Shown: piece by piece, positions 16,822-26,043 of the stretch
How the letters are laid out: the number at the start of each line of letters is the position of its first letter
How positions within the stretch are numbered: position 1 is the stretch's first letter
From: Aquabacterium sp.
GTDB taxonomy: Bacteria; Pseudomonadota; Gammaproteobacteria; Burkholderiales; Burkholderiaceae_C
Direction: 5' to 3'
NCBI GenBank assembly: GCA_030654395.1
Contig: JAURXM010000116.1
Span: 1 to 64,000, forward strand
DNA: 64,000 nt
Position numbers and translations under genes: made by a program
Notes under the pieces: model-generated
The model's database searches: none
The model's input: the letters and a program-made list of their open reading frames with translations, nothing else
What the model was told of the DNA's origin: nothing

Positions 16822-17526
16822 ATGGGTACGATTTATCTGTTGCGACATGGCCAGGCTTCATTTGGGTCGAGCAACTATGACCAGCTCTCGGCCACAGGGC
16901 ATGTGCAGGCGCGCGTATTGGGTCAGGCGCTCAAAGCGCGTGGCGTGCTGGCTGATCAGGCCATCAGCGGCAGCATGCAACGTCATCAAGAAACGGCAGC
17001 TGGTGCCTTGGGTGAGTTGGTCGGTGAGGCCAGCCACACGCTCTCGCTGGTACAGCATGCTGGCGTCAACGAGTTCGATCACGAGAACGTCATCGAAGTG
17101 GCAGAGCCGCGTTACGCCGACAAGCTCATCATGATGAGCGACATGGCCGCATCGGGCGACCCGCACCGCACCTTCCAGACCTTTTTCAGGGATGCGGTGT
17201 CGCGTTGGGTCGGTGGCAACCACGACGAAGAATACAAAGAGCCGTGGTCGATTTTTAAGCTGCGCGTGGTGTCGGCGCTGGACGATTTGGTCAAGCAAAC
17301 GCCAGCCAAGGGCAACACCTTGGTGTTCACCTCCGGCGGCACCATCAGCGTGATCTGTGCGCACCTGTTGGGGCTCAGTGATGCTCAGGCGTTCACGATC
17401 AATTGGACTTTGGCCAATGCGGGCATCACCAAAATACGGGTAGGCCGCGATGGCTTGCATTTGCTCTCCATCAACGAGCACGCTCACCTTGAGGGGGGCG
17501 CCTCGCCTTTGTTGACCTACCGTTGA
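16822..17526 (+). CDS. Histidine phosphatase superfamily protein
   Basis: A 234-residue member of the phosphoglycerate-mutase-like superfamily. The N-terminal YLLRHGQASF gives the phospho-acceptor histidine (His9) and adjacent Arg8 and Gly10. The usual second histidine motif (SHGG-like) near the C-terminus is TSGGT here (in LVFTSGGTISVI), so that histidine is replaced by Ser. The gene is 25 bp after the APH-type kinase and in the same operon, so it may act on the same phosphorylated intermediates. Substrate unknown; activity may be altered by the missing histidine. Confidence 0.86.
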   Translation: MGTIYLLRHGQASFGSSNYDQLSATGHVQARVLGQALKARGVLADQAISGSMQRHQETAAGALGELVGEASHTLSLVQHAGVNEFDHENVIEVAEPRYADKLIMMSDMAASGDPHRTFQTFFRDAVSRWVGGNHDEEYKEPWSIFKLRVVSALDDLVKQTPAKGNTLVFTSGGTISVICAHLLGLSDAQAFTINWTLANAGITKIRVGRDGLHLLSINEHAHLEGGASPLLTYR

Positions 17527-17570
17527 CGGCATACTGCTGGTTTGTAAAACATGAATACAAAGGATTGGCG

Positions 17571-18515
17571 ATGAAGGCGTTGAAGATGTTGGGCGGGTTG
17601 TTGGCGCTGGTGCTGGTTGGATCTGGTGTGGGCGTGGTCATGGCCTGGGCTCCAGATAGGCCGGTTGAGACACTGACAGCACGTTGGGCGCCAGCGCCTT
17701 CGCAGTTTGTGGCCATCGACGGCATGCAGGTGCACCTGCGCGATGAAGGCCCACGTGATGATCCGCAGCCGATCGTGCTGTTGCATGGCACCTCGGCCAG
17801 TTTGCACACATGGGATGGCTGGGTTGAGTCGCTCAAGGGGCAGCATCGCGTCATCAGAATGGACATGCCAGCCTTCGGGTTGACCGGGCCCGCGCCTGAT
17901 GGCGACTACCGTTTGTCTGCGTATGTGCGCTTTGTGGTGGGGGTGATGGACAAGCTGCAGGTCAAGCAAGCCGTGATCGCGGGCAATTCGCTGGGCGGTG
18001 AAATCGCTTGGATGGTGGCCGCGGATCACCCACAGCGCGTGAGCAAGTTGGTGCTGGTTGATGCGGCGGGTTACCCCTTTAAAGCAGCGGACATGCCCAT
18101 CGGATTCAAAATCGCGCACATCCCGGCGTTCAAGCCTGTCATGGCCCGACTGCTGCCGCGCGGCATGGTCGAGTCCAGCGTGCTCAGCGTATACGGTGAT
18201 CCATCCAAGGTGACGCCTGAGTTGGTCGATCGCTACTATGAGCTGACACTGCGAGCCGGTAACCGCGCGGCTCTGACTGACCGTTTCAGTCAAAACCAGC
18301 CTGGCGCGTTTGCAGACAAGATCAAACAGATCAAGCAACCGACGCTGATCATCTGGGGTGGCCAGGATCACTTGATCCCGCCAGACAACGCCGACAAATT
18401 CCAGAGCGACATCGTGGGCAGCCGCTTGGCTGTGTTCGACAAGCTGGGCCACGTCCCGCATGAGGAGGACCCTGTCAGCACCGTGGCCCCGGTGCTGGCA
18501 TTTCTGAAGCAGTGA
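17571..18515 (+). CDS. Alpha/beta hydrolase with N-terminal membrane anchor
   Basis: A 314-residue serine hydrolase. The N-terminal stretch to about residue 27 is an uncleaved-looking hydrophobic anchor or signal. The oxyanion loop is LLHGTSA (71-76), the nucleophile elbow GNSLGG gives Ser140, the acid is in GGQDHLIP and the histidine in LGHVPHEEDP. Likely substrates are esters or thioesters. The ATG at 17571 is favoured because an AAAGGA Shine-Dalgarno sequence precedes it; an upstream TTG overlapping the phosphatase gene is less likely. The SDR gene begins 1 bp after its stop. Confidence 0.9.
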   Translation: MKALKMLGGLLALVLVGSGVGVVMAWAPDRPVETLTARWAPAPSQFVAIDGMQVHLRDEGPRDDPQPIVLLHGTSASLHTWDGWVESLKGQHRVIRMDMPAFGLTGPAPDGDYRLSAYVRFVVGVMDKLQVKQAVIAGNSLGGEIAWMVAADHPQRVSKLVLVDAAGYPFKAADMPIGFKIAHIPAFKPVMARLLPRGMVESSVLSVYGDPSKVTPELVDRYYELTLRAGNRAALTDRFSQNQPGAFADKIKQIKQPTLIIWGGQDHLIPPDNADKFQSDIVGSRLAVFDKLGHVPHEEDPVSTVAPVLAFLKQ

Positions 18516-18516
18516 C

Positions 18517-19272
18517 ATGACGCAGCGCCGACAAAACATCCTCATCACGGGCGCCAGCTCGGGCTTGGGCGAAGGCATGGCGCGCGAATTTGCCGCCAAG
18601 GGCCGCAACTTGGCGCTGTGCGCACGGCGTGTGGACAAGCTGCTGGAGCTCAAAGCTGAGCTAGAGGCCAAGCACCCGGGCATCAAGGTCTTGGTGCGCC
18701 CTCTGGACGTCAATGTGCACACACAGGTCTTTGAGGTGTTCAAGGCGTTCAAGCAAGACCTGGGCAGCATCGACCGGGTCATCGTGAATGCGGGCTTGGG
18801 TAAAGGTCAGCCGATTGGCAAAGGACGTTTCGATGCCAATTTGCAAACGGCGCAGACCAACTTCATCGCGGCGCTGGCGCAGTGCGAGGCGGCGGTCGAG
18901 ATTTTCCGCGCGCAAAACAGCGGGCACCTTGTGAGCATCTCATCCATGAGTGCCATGCGGGGGCTGCCGCGTAACCTGACCACTTATGCAGCGACCAAGG
19001 CGGGTCTGGCTGCGCTCACCGAAGGCATCCGTGCTGACTTGATCCGCACACCGATCAAGGTCACGACGATTTTTCCGGGCTACATCGAAACCGAGTTGAG
19101 CAGCAAGTCAGCCAAAACATCTTTGATGGTGGACACGGCCTCGGGTTGCCGGGCCTTGGTGGCTGCGATTGAGCGCGAGCCAGCCAAAGCCTGTGTGCCA
19201 GCTTGGCCGTGGACGCTGGTTGGCTGGTTCCTGCGCCATGCGCCTTTGGCGTGGGTGGCGAAGATGTCGTGA
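18517..19272 (+). CDS. Short-chain dehydrogenase/reductase
   Basis: A 251-residue NAD(P)-dependent oxidoreductase with a classical SDR fold. Visible are the cofactor motif ITGASSGLG near residue 10, the structural NAG, catalytic Ser in SISSMSAM and the YAATK active-site motif. The C-terminus has a hydrophobic WPWTLVGWFLRHAPLAW stretch, suggesting membrane association. It is the last gene of the operon that starts with the acyl-CoA dehydrogenase and could oxidise or reduce a hydroxyacyl intermediate. It faces the AraC gene tail to tail. Confidence 0.9.
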   Translation: MTQRRQNILITGASSGLGEGMAREFAAKGRNLALCARRVDKLLELKAELEAKHPGIKVLVRPLDVNVHTQVFEVFKAFKQDLGSIDRVIVNAGLGKGQPIGKGRFDANLQTAQTNFIAALAQCEAAVEIFRAQNSGHLVSISSMSAMRGLPRNLTTYAATKAGLAALTEGIRADLIRTPIKVTTIFPGYIETELSSKSAKTSLMVDTASGCRALVAAIEREPAKACVPAWPWTLVGWFLRHAPLAWVAKMS

Positions 19273-19287
19273 GGCGCGGCTGGCGTC

Positions 19288-20337
19288 TCAAGCTTGGCTG
19301 GTGTCTGACGCGGTCAGATTTTGGCGCCGCCATTCAGATGGTGCCTGACCTGTCCACTGCTTGAAAGCTTTGCGGAAATTGCTGGTGTCGGCAAAACCCA
19401 TGGTGCGCGATACGGCTTCTACGGATACATCGTGCTGCATCAACAGTTGCTGTGCTCGAAGCAGTCGGGCTCGCTGCACGAGCTCGCGATAGGTGAGTGA
19501 TTCGCCATCTAGCCTGCGACGCAAGATGCGCTCAGTCATGCTCAGTTGTCCGGCCATGTCGTTCAGTGACGGAGAGTGATCGGGTGAGCGCTGCAGTATC
19601 GCTATCACCTCTGCGCTGATTTGCCTTTGCTTTTGCACTCGCAGTTCATTGGCCAGGAGGGCTGATTGCCAAATTTGACGATGCTCCTGAGCGAGCGTCT
19701 TGTTGCGACTGATGATCTTTTCTTCGAGTATGTTTGCGGGGTAGATCACGCGATAGTGACCCGCATCGTCAATCACTTGATGAGCCAAGAGATCAATGTA
19801 GCGTGAGGGATCGCCACAGAATCTCACGGGTGTGTGGTAGCGAAGAGCCAGTGCTTCGCGACCTAGCATGGTGCTCAGTGCGGTGACACAAATGGCGGCA
19901 AGACACTCCGCATGAAAACTGCACCAAGTGTTCAGGCGCAGTTCGTTTAGATACACAGTACGGAACGCTACTTCATCACCTTCCACGACGTAATCGAGTG
20001 CAAACGGTGTGTTCAGCAGATGGTGCAACTGGAGCGTCATGTCCATGGCATCCTTGATGGTTGCCGAGCTCATGGTCGCCGTCCCTAGGCTGCTCAGGGC
20101 TTGAAGACCAACGCGTCGACCCCAACACAGCGCCAAGTCGGACTTGGGGTGCTGCTGTGAGGCATTGATCAGTAGTTGAACAAAGTCCTCACGCGAACTC
20201 AGACACATTGGGCGCCACACCTGTCCTTGCATCGAGGTGTCGGCAGACAGTGCGGCCCAAGTGGCGCCGCGTTCGCCAGCAACCTCGATCAGGACATCGG
20301 CATCTCGGCCTCGAAGCTCTGCGGCCAGACCAGTCAT
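19288..20337 (-). CDS. AraC-family transcriptional regulator
   Basis: A 349-residue regulator. The C-terminal 100 residues hold two helix-turn-helix motifs: SLNDMAGQLSMTERILRRRL and VEAVSRTMGFADTSNFRKAFKQWTG. The N-terminal 200 residues fit the arabinose-binding-like domain of OruR/ArgR-type AraC proteins. It shares a 4-bp overlap with the upstream esterase-like gene, so the two are co-transcribed and it may control that gene. Effector unknown. Confidence 0.9.
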   Translation of the reverse strand: MTGLAAELRGRDADVLIEVAGERGATWAALSADTSMQGQVWRPMCLSSREDFVQLLINASQQHPKSDLALCWGRRVGLQALSSLGTATMSSATIKDAMDMTLQLHHLLNTPFALDYVVEGDEVAFRTVYLNELRLNTWCSFHAECLAAICVTALSTMLGREALALRYHTPVRFCGDPSRYIDLLAHQVIDDAGHYRVIYPANILEEKIISRNKTLAQEHRQIWQSALLANELRVQKQRQISAEVIAILQRSPDHSPSLNDMAGQLSMTERILRRRLDGESLTYRELVQRARLLRAQQLLMQHDVSVEAVSRTMGFADTSNFRKAFKQWTGQAPSEWRRQNLTASDTSQA

Positions 20338-21410
20338 TCCATGGGATGTTGGATGAAGAAGTTGAGTATCTTACGTCCCATGTCGAAGTTGGTGGGGCAA
20401 ACCAGCCAACCTGCTGGACCATCGTATGGCAGGCAGTGGCCAGCCAAGGGGAAGGCCAGGCCGGAGTGTTGAACGTTCTCTAGCACGTGGCCATCGAGTG
20501 TGTAGCGAAGGTGCTGCTGTTTGCCGACAAGTGTCGGTTTGCCAGCCATGAATTTCAGGGTCGGCACCTGCCAGTTGGCATCTTGAATGATGACCTCGCG
20601 GTTTGCGCCGGATGAATGAAAGCGCTGAGCGACACCGGCTGCCACAAGGGAGTTGGGATCTGTTTCGCCGATGAATTGCATGTAGGGGCGATCTACAGCG
20701 CAACCTAGAAAGGAGCCAGATCCGACCATGCTCGCGAACTGACCCTTCGTCTTGGGGTCGCAATAGACCTTTGATGCCGTGAATCCACCGCGAGAAAAAC
20801 CATGGAAGTGCACCCGCTTGGGATCTACATGCAAAGCTGTTTTGGCGTTGGCCACGAAGGCCAGCAAGGCAGGCAATTCATTGCTGTAGGGAAGGCCCAT
20901 GACCGATACCAGATCAACCTTGTTGGTCACTTGATCAATCAGATCGGTCATGTTGGGTTGGATCACGATGTAGGGCGTGCTCGCGCCGTAGCGCATGGCT
21001 TGCTGTCCGTACTCGCGTAAATGGGTGCCGTTGTTCTCTTGCTCGGCGTTCATCGTGGCACCGTGCTGGTCCACGATGAGACCGCAGGACACGGTTTCGC
21101 ATAACTTGGGGATTGAAACTGAAAAAACGACGTTGCGGTTGTTGATCACGCAGCCGTAGTTGCGCACACCAATGTTGTTGCCATTGGCGGTTTCGGTGTT
21201 ACTGCGGTCGATCAGGTTACAGGTGTCGGTGGGCGTGGGCTGGTTGTCCAACAGGTTAGGAAACGGGCCGTAGCTGGGGGCGCTGATCAGTTTGGTTAAG
21301 AAGTCGCTCAGCGTGCTGGCGTGCGATGGCGCACTGGTGGAGATGGTCAGTCCGCCACTGATCAGGGACAGGGTCAGGATGTGCGCGAAGCGGTGGGGCA
21401 GCGTGTTCAA
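20334..21410 (-). CDS. Secreted esterase / PHB-depolymerase-like hydrolase
   Basis: A 358-residue protein with a clear Sec signal peptide (cleavage likely after SHA at about residue 31). The mature part has a serine-hydrolase elbow HFHGFSRGG and several cysteines that could form disulfides. A C-terminal GHCLPYDGP segment may supply the catalytic histidine. The layout resembles short-chain poly(3-hydroxybutyrate) depolymerases and feruloyl-esterase-like LpqC proteins; I am not sure which. It should act outside the cytoplasm. It is first in a two-gene unit with the AraC regulator. Confidence 0.7.
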   Translation of the reverse strand: MNTLPHRFAHILTLSLISGGLTISTSAPSHASTLSDFLTKLISAPSYGPFPNLLDNQPTPTDTCNLIDRSNTETANGNNIGVRNYGCVINNRNVVFSVSIPKLCETVSCGLIVDQHGATMNAEQENNGTHLREYGQQAMRYGASTPYIVIQPNMTDLIDQVTNKVDLVSVMGLPYSNELPALLAFVANAKTALHVDPKRVHFHGFSRGGFTASKVYCDPKTKGQFASMVGSGSFLGCAVDRPYMQFIGETDPNSLVAAGVAQRFHSSGANREVIIQDANWQVPTLKFMAGKPTLVGKQQHLRYTLDGHVLENVQHSGLAFPLAGHCLPYDGPAGWLVCPTNFDMGRKILNFFIQHPME

Positions 21411-21541
21411 TGGGCACCTCAGATGTGGTCGTAGTGAGGGGCTCAGAATAGGACTTGGGCCGGTATCGTCACAACGGGGATCTTCACCGAGGGTTGAATC
21501 TCGCCCAGGGCTGTTGAGCGGTCAAATACAACCTCTTGCCA

Positions 21542-21925
21542 TCACATGGGGCACAGCTTGCTGATCGCATTCACCAGCTGTGTGGGTTGAAAGGGCTTGG
21601 TTATCCAAGCCTTCACACCCAGCGCAGCGGCTTCTGATTTTTTGTCTGCGGTGCTCTCTGTTGTCAGCATCACCACGGGCGTGAACTTGTAGTCTGTTGT
21701 GCGCAGGTGCTTCACAAATGACAGCCCATTCATGCCGGGCATGTTGAGGTCGCACACAATCAGGTTGATCGTTCGGCCATCTAGCATGGTGCATGCCTTG
21801 TCCGCGCTGGACGCCTCCATGACATCGTAGCCTGAGCGCTCTAGCGCCACCTTCACCACCATGCGGAAGCTGCCGGAATCCTCGATGATCAAAATTTGTT
21901 TGCTCACAGCCGTGTCCTGATGCAT
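21542..21925 (-). CDS. CheY-like single-domain response regulator
   Basis: A 127-residue receiver with no output domain. It has the acidic pair in ILIIEDSGSF, phospho-acceptor Asp59 in LIVCDLNMPGMNG, Thr/Ser in MLTTES and Lys in WITKPFQP. The start codon overlaps the stop of the HD-GYP gene by one base (TAATG), so they are co-translated. It probably relays phosphate within this signalling cluster. A GTG at codon 7 would be an alternative start. Confidence 0.93.
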   Translation of the reverse strand: MHQDTAVSKQILIIEDSGSFRMVVKVALERSGYDVMEASSADKACTMLDGRTINLIVCDLNMPGMNGLSFVKHLRTTDYKFTPVVMLTTESTADKKSEAAALGVKAWITKPFQPTQLVNAISKLCPM

Positions 21926-23226
21926 TAGCCGGGTTGGCCGGGTTGGGTGTCAAAGTAGTAGGTCATCCGCTTGCGCGGGGACAGGTATACATGGGCGTCA
22001 GGCGATAAATTCTGAGGCCGGATGGTTTGAGTGATCGAAACGTCTTGCTCTGTATCCAGGTCGACCACGATGGCTGCATCCTTGGGCACAGCCGGGTCAT
22101 AGACCACCACCACAGGGCGCAGGGGCTTGCTCGTATTGACCGATACCACCATCGCCGTGGCGCCGTTCGATAAAATCACAACCGTGCCCGGCGGGTACAC
22201 GCCCATGCAGCGCACGAAGGTGCTCATGCACAAGGGGTCAAACTGAGCGCGTTGCTGCGCAAACAAGGTGGACAAGGCCTCGTGTGGCGTCAAGGCGTGG
22301 GCCAGGTTGGGTGGGTTGCACAACTCGTCGTATGCATTGACCAATGACACAATGCGCGAGGGCAGAGACAACTGCGCCGCAGTCAATCCCAGCGGGTAGC
22401 CACTGCCGTCTACACGCTCGTGGTGCTGTGTGATTACCTGAAGCACTTCAGTTGGCAGACCTATTTTTTTAGCGATGTTGATGCCGTACTCGCCATGCAA
22501 CTTCAACAAAGCTAGCTCGGATTTGTTCAGTGCCTCTTGTTTGCGCAAGATTTGTTCGGGTATTTCTAACTCGCCTATGTCATGAAACAAGGCACCCACG
22601 CCAACCATCTGCACCATGGCAGCAGGCGTTTTGAGTTCTTTGGCCAGCATCATCGACAGCAGTGACACGTTGATTGAGTGGAAGTAGGCGTCTTCCCCAC
22701 CCACTTTGTCTGCCATCAGCTGGACAGACACATCCGCATCGACCAGCATCGAGTCCGCAATCGTTGTGATCAAGGTGTTGGCGGCTTCACGTACTTCGTC
22801 CGGTTTCGAAAAAACGTCTTTGTTGATCGACTTTATCGTGTTCGCCGCAGAAAGCAGGCCCTGTTCGCATGCGCTGGTTCTGGCGCGCTGCTCCGCGAGG
22901 CGGTGCATGCGTTCACGCTTGGCTTGCACACACGGGTCAGCCTCGTTGGCGACCACTTTCTGGGCACTGGCCTGTGTCTCTGCGTGTTTGTCTGGCGTGG
23001 CGGGAGCAGCGGCTGGTAGCGGCTTGGCATCGCTCTTGGTTGGGCTGTACCTGATCCGTTTGAGGCCTAAGCCCTGGATGATGGCGATCTGATCCAGCGA
23101 CTTGATCTTGAAGCTTGAAAACGTGAACGGGTGCTCAGTCCAAGATAAATCCAGATGCACATGCAGCCCGATGCACAGCTGCTCGGGCGTGATGTCGTGC
23201 TCGCTGGTCTTGGCGTCGGCGCTCAT
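21925..23226 (-). CDS. HD-GYP domain protein (c-di-GMP phosphodiesterase candidate)
   Basis: A 433-residue protein with an N-terminal DUF3391-type region (1-60), an Ala/Pro/Gln-rich linker and a C-terminal HD-GYP domain (about 150-345). The metal and active-site residues His183, His215-Asp216 (HDIGE), HHE at 268-270 and GYP at 276-278 are all present, so it should hydrolyse cyclic di-GMP. A C-terminal extension follows. It lies between two CheY-like genes and divergent from a PAS kinase, with an exopolysaccharide cluster beyond, which fits control of biofilm matrix; that link is inferred. Confidence 0.92.
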   Translation of the reverse strand: MSADAKTSEHDITPEQLCIGLHVHLDLSWTEHPFTFSSFKIKSLDQIAIIQGLGLKRIRYSPTKSDAKPLPAAAPATPDKHAETQASAQKVVANEADPCVQAKRERMHRLAEQRARTSACEQGLLSAANTIKSINKDVFSKPDEVREAANTLITTIADSMLVDADVSVQLMADKVGGEDAYFHSINVSLLSMMLAKELKTPAAMVQMVGVGALFHDIGELEIPEQILRKQEALNKSELALLKLHGEYGINIAKKIGLPTEVLQVITQHHERVDGSGYPLGLTAAQLSLPSRIVSLVNAYDELCNPPNLAHALTPHEALSTLFAQQRAQFDPLCMSTFVRCMGVYPPGTVVILSNGATAMVVSVNTSKPLRPVVVVYDPAVPKDAAIVVDLDTEQDVSITQTIRPQNLSPDAHVYLSPRKRMTYYFDTQPGQPG

Positions 23227-23247
23227 GATGGGGATCAGTGCGGCTTG

Positions 23248-23613
23248 TTAGCCCAATTGCTTGGTAACCATTTCGAGTAGCTGTTTGGGGCTGAACGGTT
23301 TGGTCAGGTAGCCATCGGCGCCGGCTTTTTTGCCTTGGTTTTTGTCGTTGTCTTGGCCTTTGGCACTCAGGATCACCACCTTCATGCGCTTGAGGGCGGC
23401 ATCAGCCTTGATGTGGGCGCACACGCCAAAGCCATCCAAGCTACCGGGCATCATCACGTCCAGCAAAACCAAGTCGGGTTTGAGCTTGCGCGCAGCCTCT
23501 AGCCCAAGGTCGCCGTTTTCGGCTTCATGGATGTCGAAATCTTCGATCTCCAGCGTCATGCGGATCAGCTCGCGGATATCCGCTTGATCTTCCACAATCA
23601 GTACTCGTTTCAT
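23248..23613 (-). CDS. CheY-like single-domain response regulator
   Basis: A 121-residue receiver: acidic pair in VLIVEDQADIRELI, phospho-acceptor in DLVLLDVMMPGSLDG and Lys in YLTKPFSPKQLL. The ATG at 23613 is chosen because GGAGA lies 7 nt before it; an in-frame ATG six codons earlier lacks this. It is the first gene of the HD-GYP transcript, 21 bp upstream of it, and starts 97 bp from the divergent PAS kinase gene, the most likely phosphodonor. Confidence 0.93.
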   Translation of the reverse strand: MKRVLIVEDQADIRELIRMTLEIEDFDIHEAENGDLGLEAARKLKPDLVLLDVMMPGSLDGFGVCAHIKADAALKRMKVVILSAKGQDNDKNQGKKAGADGYLTKPFSPKQLLEMVTKQLG

Positions 23614-23710
23614 AAGCGCGTCTCCAATCAAGGTAAGCCTCAGTATCTTCCTTATGTTTGGCCGCGCAAAGCCGAAATAGCATGAGAAAGCTATTCATAT
23701 TCTGAGAAAA

Positions 23711-25858
23711 ATGCACGCTGAATCATCTTCTGCCATTTGGTTGAGCCCAAGGCGTCAAGCCATGGGCTTGGCCCGGCTGCTGATGGAGTTATTGTTCACC
23801 GTGGTGGTTTGTGAGGTTCTTGTCATGTTTGCGCTCCCGGTCATCGCACCGGGTGTACGCGGCTGGCAAGAGGCTTTGTTGGCCGCCGCCTTGTTGACCT
23901 TGCTGGCGGGCCCTTTGGTGACCTGGCGTGCGCTTGTTTTGATGCGGCGCGAGGTGCATGGCGTGGCGCTTGACCGCGATCAGGCCAAGTTGAGCGCTCA
24001 AAAAACCGCCTTTGAAAGCGCGGCTTTGCTTCGCACGGTAGATCAGTTCAGCATGGTGTGCGTCACGGCACCCGACGGCGGCATCATCGAAGTCAATGAC
24101 GCCTTCTGTCAGGCCTGTGGCTACAGCCGTGATGAGCTCACAGGGCAAAACCCCCGCTTGATCTCATCGGCAACGCAAGATGCATTTTTTTGGATCGGCG
24201 CATGGCAGACTTTATTGCATGGTCAGATCTGGTCTGGCGAGGTTTGCAACAAGACTAAAAACGGCGCACTGTATTGGGTGCGCTGTGTCATATCGCCTGT
24301 ACTTGACGTTGATCAAAAGCCCGTGAAATACATCTCCGTGGCGTACGACATCACCGAGGCGCACCGCGCGCAAGAGGCCATGGCAGCGGGGGCTGAGCGG
24401 TATAACTTGGTCATAGAAGGCGGCAACGATGGCATGTGGGACTGGCCGGATGTGCGGGCCTCTGACGAATGGTGGTCGCCCCAGTTCTTCAGGCTCTTGG
24501 GTTATGAGCCCAACGAGGTGCCGGCCAACCGACTGACCTTCAACACGATGCTGCACCCTGCTGATAAGCAGGCTTGCATCGATGCCATTGACCGCGCGCT
24601 CCAGGCCTGTGAGTCGGTGGATATGGAATGTCGTTTGCGTAACAAGTCTGCCCAATACATGTGGTGCCGCTTGCGTGCTAAGGTCTATTTCGATGATTTC
24701 GGTGCACCCACCCGCATGGCCGGCTCGCTTCAGGACATACATGAGCGTAAGGTGACTCAAATCAAAATCAAAGAACAAAGCCAGCAAGTGACAGCCATTT
24801 TTGCCTTGTCACCTGATGGCTTTGTGTCCTTTGATCTGCAAGGTTGCGTCAGCTATGTCAGCCCTGGTTTTGCTCACCTGACAGGGATACCCAGTGCGGC
24901 CATGTTGGGCCTTCATGAAGACGCATTCAGCATGCGCTTGTTCGAGCGAGTCGAGCCGCAACAACAGATCAGGTGCTTGGCCGATGTCAAGCAGGTCGCG
25001 CATGAGGGCTGCGGCGCAGAGGTCGGCACAAGGGCTCGGGCCGTGCTAGAGATGCGAGCGCCTGGCCGACGCCTGCTGGAGTTGAGCCTGAATCAAAGCG
25101 AGGGCGGCTCCGTCTCGCAGATATTGCATTTGCGCGATGTCACGCACGAGAGCGAAGTGGATCAAATGAAGAGCGACTTTTTGTCCATGGCAGCGCACGA
25201 ACTGCGCACCCCCATGGCCAGCATCTATGGCTTTACCGAGTTGCTGCTCACACGCGAGCTCAAGCCTGAGAAGCAAAAGGAGTTGCTGGGCCGCATCTAC
25301 CGCCAAAGCGAGGCCATTGTCACCATCATCAATGAGCTGTTGGATCTGTCTCGCATCGAAGCACGCCGAGGCAAGGACTTTGAGCTGGTTTCGTGCAATT
25401 TGGTCGACATTGCACAAGACGTGCTGCTTGACTTCAAGCTGCCGCCAGCACGTCACCCCCCGGTTTGGGATGGCCCAATCGAGTCCGTCATGGTTTTGGT
25501 TGACGCTCAGAAAATGCGCCAAGCCATACTCAATGTCGTATGCAACGCCTACAAATACTCACCGCAAGGTGGGGATGTGTTTTTGCGCTTGGTGTCGCAG
25601 CTCGTGGGTGATCGCCAACAAGTGGGGTTGCAAATCCAGGATCATGGATTGGGTTTGTCGCCAGACCAACTGGCGCGGCTCGGCGAGCGGTTTTACCGCG
25701 CGGACACGTCAGGCCGCATCGCTGGCACCGGATTAGGTGTGACCATGGTCAAGGAAATCATGGTGCTGCTGGGAGGCAAGATGGATGTGGCCAGTCAGAT
25801 CGGGCAGGGCACAACGGTCACTTTGTGGCTGCCACACGTCGAAGCGAACGTCACATGA
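23711..25858 (+). CDS. PAS-containing membrane sensor histidine kinase
   Basis: A 715-residue kinase. Two transmembrane helices (about 20-45 and 52-75) have almost no periplasmic loop. Three PAS-type modules follow (about 105-215, 230-345, 355-475); the first contains NDAFCQACGYSRDELTG and the second is PAS_3-like. HisKA has His496 in SMAAHELRTPMASIYGF. The ATPase domain has an N-box with NVVCNAYKYSP, G1 DHGLGL and G2 GTGLGVTMV. It has no receiver of its own; the divergent receivers 97 bp away are probable partners. Sensed signal unknown, though PAS modules often report redox or small ligands. Confidence 0.93.
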   Translation: MHAESSSAIWLSPRRQAMGLARLLMELLFTVVVCEVLVMFALPVIAPGVRGWQEALLAAALLTLLAGPLVTWRALVLMRREVHGVALDRDQAKLSAQKTAFESAALLRTVDQFSMVCVTAPDGGIIEVNDAFCQACGYSRDELTGQNPRLISSATQDAFFWIGAWQTLLHGQIWSGEVCNKTKNGALYWVRCVISPVLDVDQKPVKYISVAYDITEAHRAQEAMAAGAERYNLVIEGGNDGMWDWPDVRASDEWWSPQFFRLLGYEPNEVPANRLTFNTMLHPADKQACIDAIDRALQACESVDMECRLRNKSAQYMWCRLRAKVYFDDFGAPTRMAGSLQDIHERKVTQIKIKEQSQQVTAIFALSPDGFVSFDLQGCVSYVSPGFAHLTGIPSAAMLGLHEDAFSMRLFERVEPQQQIRCLADVKQVAHEGCGAEVGTRARAVLEMRAPGRRLLELSLNQSEGGSVSQILHLRDVTHESEVDQMKSDFLSMAAHELRTPMASIYGFTELLLTRELKPEKQKELLGRIYRQSEAIVTIINELLDLSRIEARRGKDFELVSCNLVDIAQDVLLDFKLPPARHPPVWDGPIESVMVLVDAQKMRQAILNVVCNAYKYSPQGGDVFLRLVSQLVGDRQQVGLQIQDHGLGLSPDQLARLGERFYRADTSGRIAGTGLGVTMVKEIMVLLGGKMDVASQIGQGTTVTLWLPHVEANVT

Positions 25859-26043
25859 GCCATGGTGCAGTGGTCGGCGCAGCGAACCGTGCGGATGCGG
25901 GGGGGCGTTGTGTGAGTACTTGTGACAGAATTCCGCAGACAAAACGCAGACCCGGTGTGCCATGTGCTTGGTTTGAGGCAAAGCGTGTTTTAAGATCCCA
26001 CGTCTATATGTTCATTAACCGCACGCCACACACTTGAATCAGC

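Noticed and set aside
17517..18782. Long minus-strand open frame (over 400 codons) opposite the alpha/beta hydrolase and SDR genes
   Set aside because: It is the antisense of two genes with clear catalytic motifs, has no family features and reflects codon bias of the plus strand.
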